From Lysobacterales bacterium (GTDB taxonomy: Bacteria; Pseudomonadota; Gammaproteobacteria; Xanthomonadales; Xanthomonadaceae), in contig JADKCY010000003.1 of the NCBI GenBank assembly GCA_016718605.1, positions 372,001-436,000 on the forward strand: a stretch of DNA of 64,000 nucleotides, in the 5' to 3' direction. A program made the translations under genes and the position numbers. This document shows, piece after piece, positions 60,955 through 64,000 of the stretch (position 1 is its first letter; every line of letters starts with the position of its first letter). Under the pieces are notes generated by a model, which made no database searches, was not told the origin of the DNA, and saw nothing but the letters and a program-made list of their open reading frames with translations.

Positions 60955-62193
60955 ATGAGCAAGAAAACCTCATTTCCGCGCCAGGACATCCGCGTGTTGC
61001 TACTGGAAGGTGTCAGCCAGAGCGCCGTAAAGACCTTTGAACAGGCGGGCTACACCAATATCGAGTTTCACACCAAGGCGCTGGAAGAAGACGAACTGAA
61101 GGCGCGCATCGCCGAAGCGCATTTCGTCGGCATCCGCTCGCGCAGCCAACTGACGGCGGAGGTGCTGTCGCACGCCAAGCGTCTGAACGCCATCGGCGCT
61201 TTTTGCATTGGCACCAACCAGATTGACCTGGGGGCGGCGAAGACGCTGGGCATTCCGGTCTTCAATGCGCCCTACTCCAATACTCGCAGTGTCGCTGAAC
61301 TGGTGGTTGCCGAAGCCATCCTGCTGATGCGCGGGATTCCGCAGAAGAACATGCAATGCCATCGCGGCGGCTGGTCAAAGTCGGCCGCCGGCAGCTTCGA
61401 AGTGCGCGACAAGGTGCTGGGCCTGATCGGCTACGGTCACATCGGCACCCAAGTCGGTGTGCTGGCCGAAGGTCTGGGCATGCGCGTGATCTATCACGAC
61501 ATTGAAACCAAACTGTCGCTGGGTAATGCGCGCAGCGCCGCGAGCCTGGACGATCTGCTGGAGCGCGCCGACATCGTCTCGTTGCATGTCCCGGAAACGC
61601 CCGCCACTCAGAACATGATTGCCACGTCACAGTTGGCCCGAATGAAGCGCGGCGCGATCCTGATCAACGCTGCGCGTGGCACCGTGGTGGATATCGATGC
61701 GCTCGCCGATAGTTTGCGTAGCGGTCATATTGGTGGTGCCGCCATCGACGTGTTCCCGGTCGAACCGCAAGGCAACAGCGATCCCTTCGTGTCGCCACTG
61801 ATCGGCATGGACAACGTGATACTGACGCCGCACATCGGCGGCTCCACGCTCGAAGCACAGGACAATATCGGCATCGAGGTGGCCGCCAAACTGGTGCGTT
61901 ACAGCGACAACGGCTCGACCCTGTCGGCCGTCAATTTCCCCGAAGTCTCCCTGCCCGAGCATCCGAACAGCCAACGCCTACTGCACATCCATCGCAACAT
62001 GCCCGGCATGCTGTCGCGCATCAACGAGATCTTCTCGCGCGAGAACGTCAATATCGACGGTCAGTACCTGCAGACCGATCCCAGCATCGGTTATGTGGTG
62101 ATTGATGTGACCACAACACGTGAGCGCTTACAGGTGTTGAAGGACGCACTCAACGAGATTCCCGGCACCTTGCGGACACGCGTGCTGTACTGA
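60955..62193 (+). CDS. serA: D-3-phosphoglycerate dehydrogenase
   Basis: 412 residues from the ATG at 60955. First step of serine synthesis; can also reduce 2-oxoglutarate to D-2-hydroxyglutarate. NAD-binding VLGLIGYGHIGTQVGVLAEGLG; catalytic Arg in NAARGTVVD, Glu in VFPVEP and His in TPHIGGST. The C-terminal ACT domain (HRNMPGMLSRINEIF) suggests feedback control by serine. Length equals E. coli SerA (410). Confidence 0.96.
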   Translation: MSKKTSFPRQDIRVLLLEGVSQSAVKTFEQAGYTNIEFHTKALEEDELKARIAEAHFVGIRSRSQLTAEVLSHAKRLNAIGAFCIGTNQIDLGAAKTLGIPVFNAPYSNTRSVAELVVAEAILLMRGIPQKNMQCHRGGWSKSAAGSFEVRDKVLGLIGYGHIGTQVGVLAEGLGMRVIYHDIETKLSLGNARSAASLDDLLERADIVSLHVPETPATQNMIATSQLARMKRGAILINAARGTVVDIDALADSLRSGHIGGAAIDVFPVEPQGNSDPFVSPLIGMDNVILTPHIGGSTLEAQDNIGIEVAAKLVRYSDNGSTLSAVNFPEVSLPEHPNSQRLLHIHRNMPGMLSRINEIFSRENVNIDGQYLQTDPSIGYVVIDVTTTRERLQVLKDALNEIPGTLRTRVLY

Positions 62194-62241
62194 ACTCAAC
62201 AGTTTTCGGGCCGCTGGCGGACACTGTCATTGTCGATCTGC

Positions 62242-64000
62242 TCAATGGAAGTCCCGACTGCTGGCCCGCAGGCTCTGCATGAGCGGGCTACCGTTGTGCA
62301 GGCGCTTGGCGATGACGTGCTGGACGCCATCTTTGCGTTCGATATGTCCATCGACGATCAGCAATCGTGACTCCAGCAGAATCCGCCGCTGGCGTTCGGC
62401 CAGTTCGCGCCAGACCACCACATTGACCATGCCGTGTTCATCTTCCAGGGTGAGAAAGGTGACGCCGCCGGCAGTTGATGGCCGTTGTCGCAGACGCACC
62501 CAGCCAGCGGCACGGACAGGATGTCCATGGGGAAGCACTTCCAGTTCCCGTGCGCTATGGCAACGCCGCTGCCGCAACGCCTCGCGCAACAGCTTGAGCG
62601 GATGCGGCCCGAGCGTAAGGCCGGTCAAGGCGTAGTCCGCTTCCAGCTTTTCGGCAACGTGAGGCAAGGGCAAGCTCGGCGTGCACTCGTGTGAATCCCC
62701 CACGCCGGAAAACAGCGGCAGGCCATTCTCGATACCGGTCACTGCCCAGCGCGCTTTGCGGCGCTGCCCAGCCAATGATTTGAGCGCGCCGCAATCCGCC
62801 AGCAGAGCACGCTGCCGTTGATCCAGTCCAAGGTGCTGACACAGCGCCGCAACGCTCTCAAAGCCGGTCGCAGGACGCGTCCGTACCAAGTGCTCGGCAA
62901 CCGCTTGCGGAAATCCTTGCAACAAACGCAGACCCAACTGCACGGCCAGCTCACCATGGCGATCACATACCAGCGTGCAATCCCACTCACTGCGCTGGAC
63001 ATCAATGGCAAGCACGGATACGCCGTGACGGCGCACATCCTGTACCAGTTGGTCGGGGCTGTAGAAACCCATGGGCTGGCTGTTGATCAAGGCACAGGCA
63101 AAAGCCGCTGGATGATGGCATTTCAGCCAGCAACTGACATAGGTGATCAGCGCAAAACTGGCCGCGTGGGATTCGGGAAAACCGTAGCTGCCAAAGCCCT
63201 TGATCTGCTCGAACAACCGCTCCGCAAAGGCATCGCTGTAGCCGTTTGCACGCATGCCTTGCAACAGTCGCTCACGATGCGGCTCCAAACCACCGCGGCG
63301 TGACCACGCCGCCATCGAGCGACGCAATGCATCTGCTTCGCCTGCACTGTAGTCGGCCGCAAGAATGGCGAGCTGCATGACCTGCTCTTGGAACAATGGC
63401 ACGCCCAGCGTTCGCTCAAACACCGCATGCAATGCAGGCGGGTAGTCGATGGGCTCCTCGCCATTCCGACGCCGCAAATAGGGATGCACCATGTCGCCCT
63501 GGATCGGCCCGGGTCGGACGATGGCGACTTCGATCACCAAGTCGTAGAAGCAGCGCGGCCTGAGACGCGGCAGCATGGCCATCTGTGCGCGCGATTCGAT
63601 CTGGAATACGCCGATGGTGTCGGCGCGGCCAATCATGTCGTACGTAAGCACATCATCGGGCGGAATGGTCGCCATGCTGAAGTCACCACACCCATGCTGG
63701 CGCAACAAGTCGAAGCACTTGCGTACGGCACTGAGCATGCCAAGCGCCAGACAATCGACCTTGAGCAAGCCGAGCGTATCGAGATCATCCTTGTCCCACT
63801 GGATGACCGTGCGCCCTTCCATCGCGGCATTTTCGACCGGCACCAAGGTATGCAAAGGATGTTCTGAAATCACGAATCCACCCGGATGTTGCGACAGATG
63901 GCGCGGGAATCCGATCAACTCCGATACGCAGGCGATCAGGCGCCGCATCAGTGGCGTCTCTGGATCAAATCCACGCTCGCGCAAATAGTCCGGATGCGGT
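62242..64000 (-). CDS. dnaE2: Error-prone DNA polymerase DnaE2, 3' part (cut by window edge)
   Basis: The last ~585 residues; the start and PHP domain lie right of the window. Palm/thumb/finger motifs RHLSQHPGGFVISEHPLH, QWDKDDLDTLGLLKVDCLALGML (third catalytic Asp in KVDCLALG), FPESHAASFALITYVSCWLK, then the OB fold (AGWVRLRQRPSTAGG, FLTLEDEHGMVNVVVW) and the end SSRDFH, which is typical of DnaE2. The replicative DnaE is longer and ends differently. Part of the ImuAB-DnaE2 mutasome; imuB would be expected to the right. Confidence 0.95.
   Translation of the reverse strand, partial: PHPDYLRERGFDPETPLMRRLIACVSELIGFPRHLSQHPGGFVISEHPLHTLVPVENAAMEGRTVIQWDKDDLDTLGLLKVDCLALGMLSAVRKCFDLLRQHGCGDFSMATIPPDDVLTYDMIGRADTIGVFQIESRAQMAMLPRLRPRCFYDLVIEVAIVRPGPIQGDMVHPYLRRRNGEEPIDYPPALHAVFERTLGVPLFQEQVMQLAILAADYSAGEADALRRSMAAWSRRGGLEPHRERLLQGMRANGYSDAFAERLFEQIKGFGSYGFPESHAASFALITYVSCWLKCHHPAAFACALINSQPMGFYSPDQLVQDVRRHGVSVLAIDVQRSEWDCTLVCDRHGELAVQLGLRLLQGFPQAVAEHLVRTRPATGFESVAALCQHLGLDQRQRALLADCGALKSLAGQRRKARWAVTGIENGLPLFSGVGDSHECTPSLPLPHVAEKLEADYALTGLTLGPHPLKLLREALRQRRCHSARELEVLPHGHPVRAAGWVRLRQRPSTAGGVTFLTLEDEHGMVNVVVWRELAERQRRILLESRLLIVDGHIERKDGVQHVIAKRLHNGSPLMQSLRASSRDFH

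Overview
The window is a stretch of ordinary gammaproteobacterial chromosome at roughly 60% GC. No insertion sequences, prophage genes, CRISPR arrays or rRNA were seen. Several traits point to the Lysobacterales (Xanthomonadales). The LexA operator is of the TTAG-N6-TACTA type described for Xanthomonas and Xylella. An OleD-like reductase, a DUF6116-type protein, a TIGR04511-type SagB-related dehydrogenase and an NAD-dependent isocitrate dehydrogenase are present. Many secreted proteins carry the Trp/Gly-rich beta domain common in this order. Genus-level assignment is not possible from the sequence alone; a relative of Ahniella, Dokdonella or Arenimonas is a guess.

Layout. 1-6.8 kb: the 5' part of rnr (ribonuclease R, cut by the window edge), tRNA-Leu(CAG), a secreted protein, an FKBP-type isomerase, an NlpC/P60 lipoprotein, RhlE helicase, a small membrane protein and a TatD-type hydrolase. 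7.0-18.4 kb is the accessory-looking part: three lineage-specific secreted proteins, two of them with tandem repeats, flank a five-gene operon. That operon encodes a secreted protein, an FHA-GAF protein, a Ser/Thr kinase with TPRs, a soluble histidine kinase and a NarL-type response regulator. The last three junctions are ATGA overlaps. 18.8-28.6 kb: tcdA, a cytochrome c'-like protein, the alpha-E/ATP-grasp pair, sbcB, hemolysin III, pcp, trmJ and suhB. 28.6-37.6 kb: secF-secD-yajC, a SYLF lipid-binding protein, a secreted protein with an IPTL-CTERM-like tail, hemH, and marC-SDR-grxD, followed by the divergently transcribed sodB.

37.7-47.5 kb: a 922-residue FG-GAP repeat protein, tRNA-Val(GAC), an M28 peptidase, a compact four-gene ECF sigma operon, an orphan SagB-like dehydrogenase of a peptide-maturation family, a DUF2845 protein and an NMT1/THI5-like binding protein. 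47.7-53.4 kb is a DNA-repair block: mutS, pncC/cinA, lexA with its operator, recA and recX. 53.4-64 kb: a third protein with the Trp/Gly-rich domain, NAD-IDH, an H-NS family protein beside an AT-rich gap, oleD without oleABC, a LysR regulator, DUF2721, a D-2-hydroxyglutarate dehydrogenase facing serA across a perfect inverted repeat, and the 3' part of dnaE2.

How the genes work together. LexA, RecA, RecX and DnaE2 belong to the SOS response; MutS and SbcB act in mismatch and recombination repair. SerA can make D-2-hydroxyglutarate as a by-product, and the enzyme encoded opposite it can recycle it. SecD, SecF and YajC assist export of the many secreted proteins. The most novel-looking material is the 7-18 kb region: the mixed Ser/Thr and His/Asp signalling operon, the EYLLPPP and CEEGDDC repeat proteins, and a near-identical 16-bp palindrome next to two of the secreted-protein genes.
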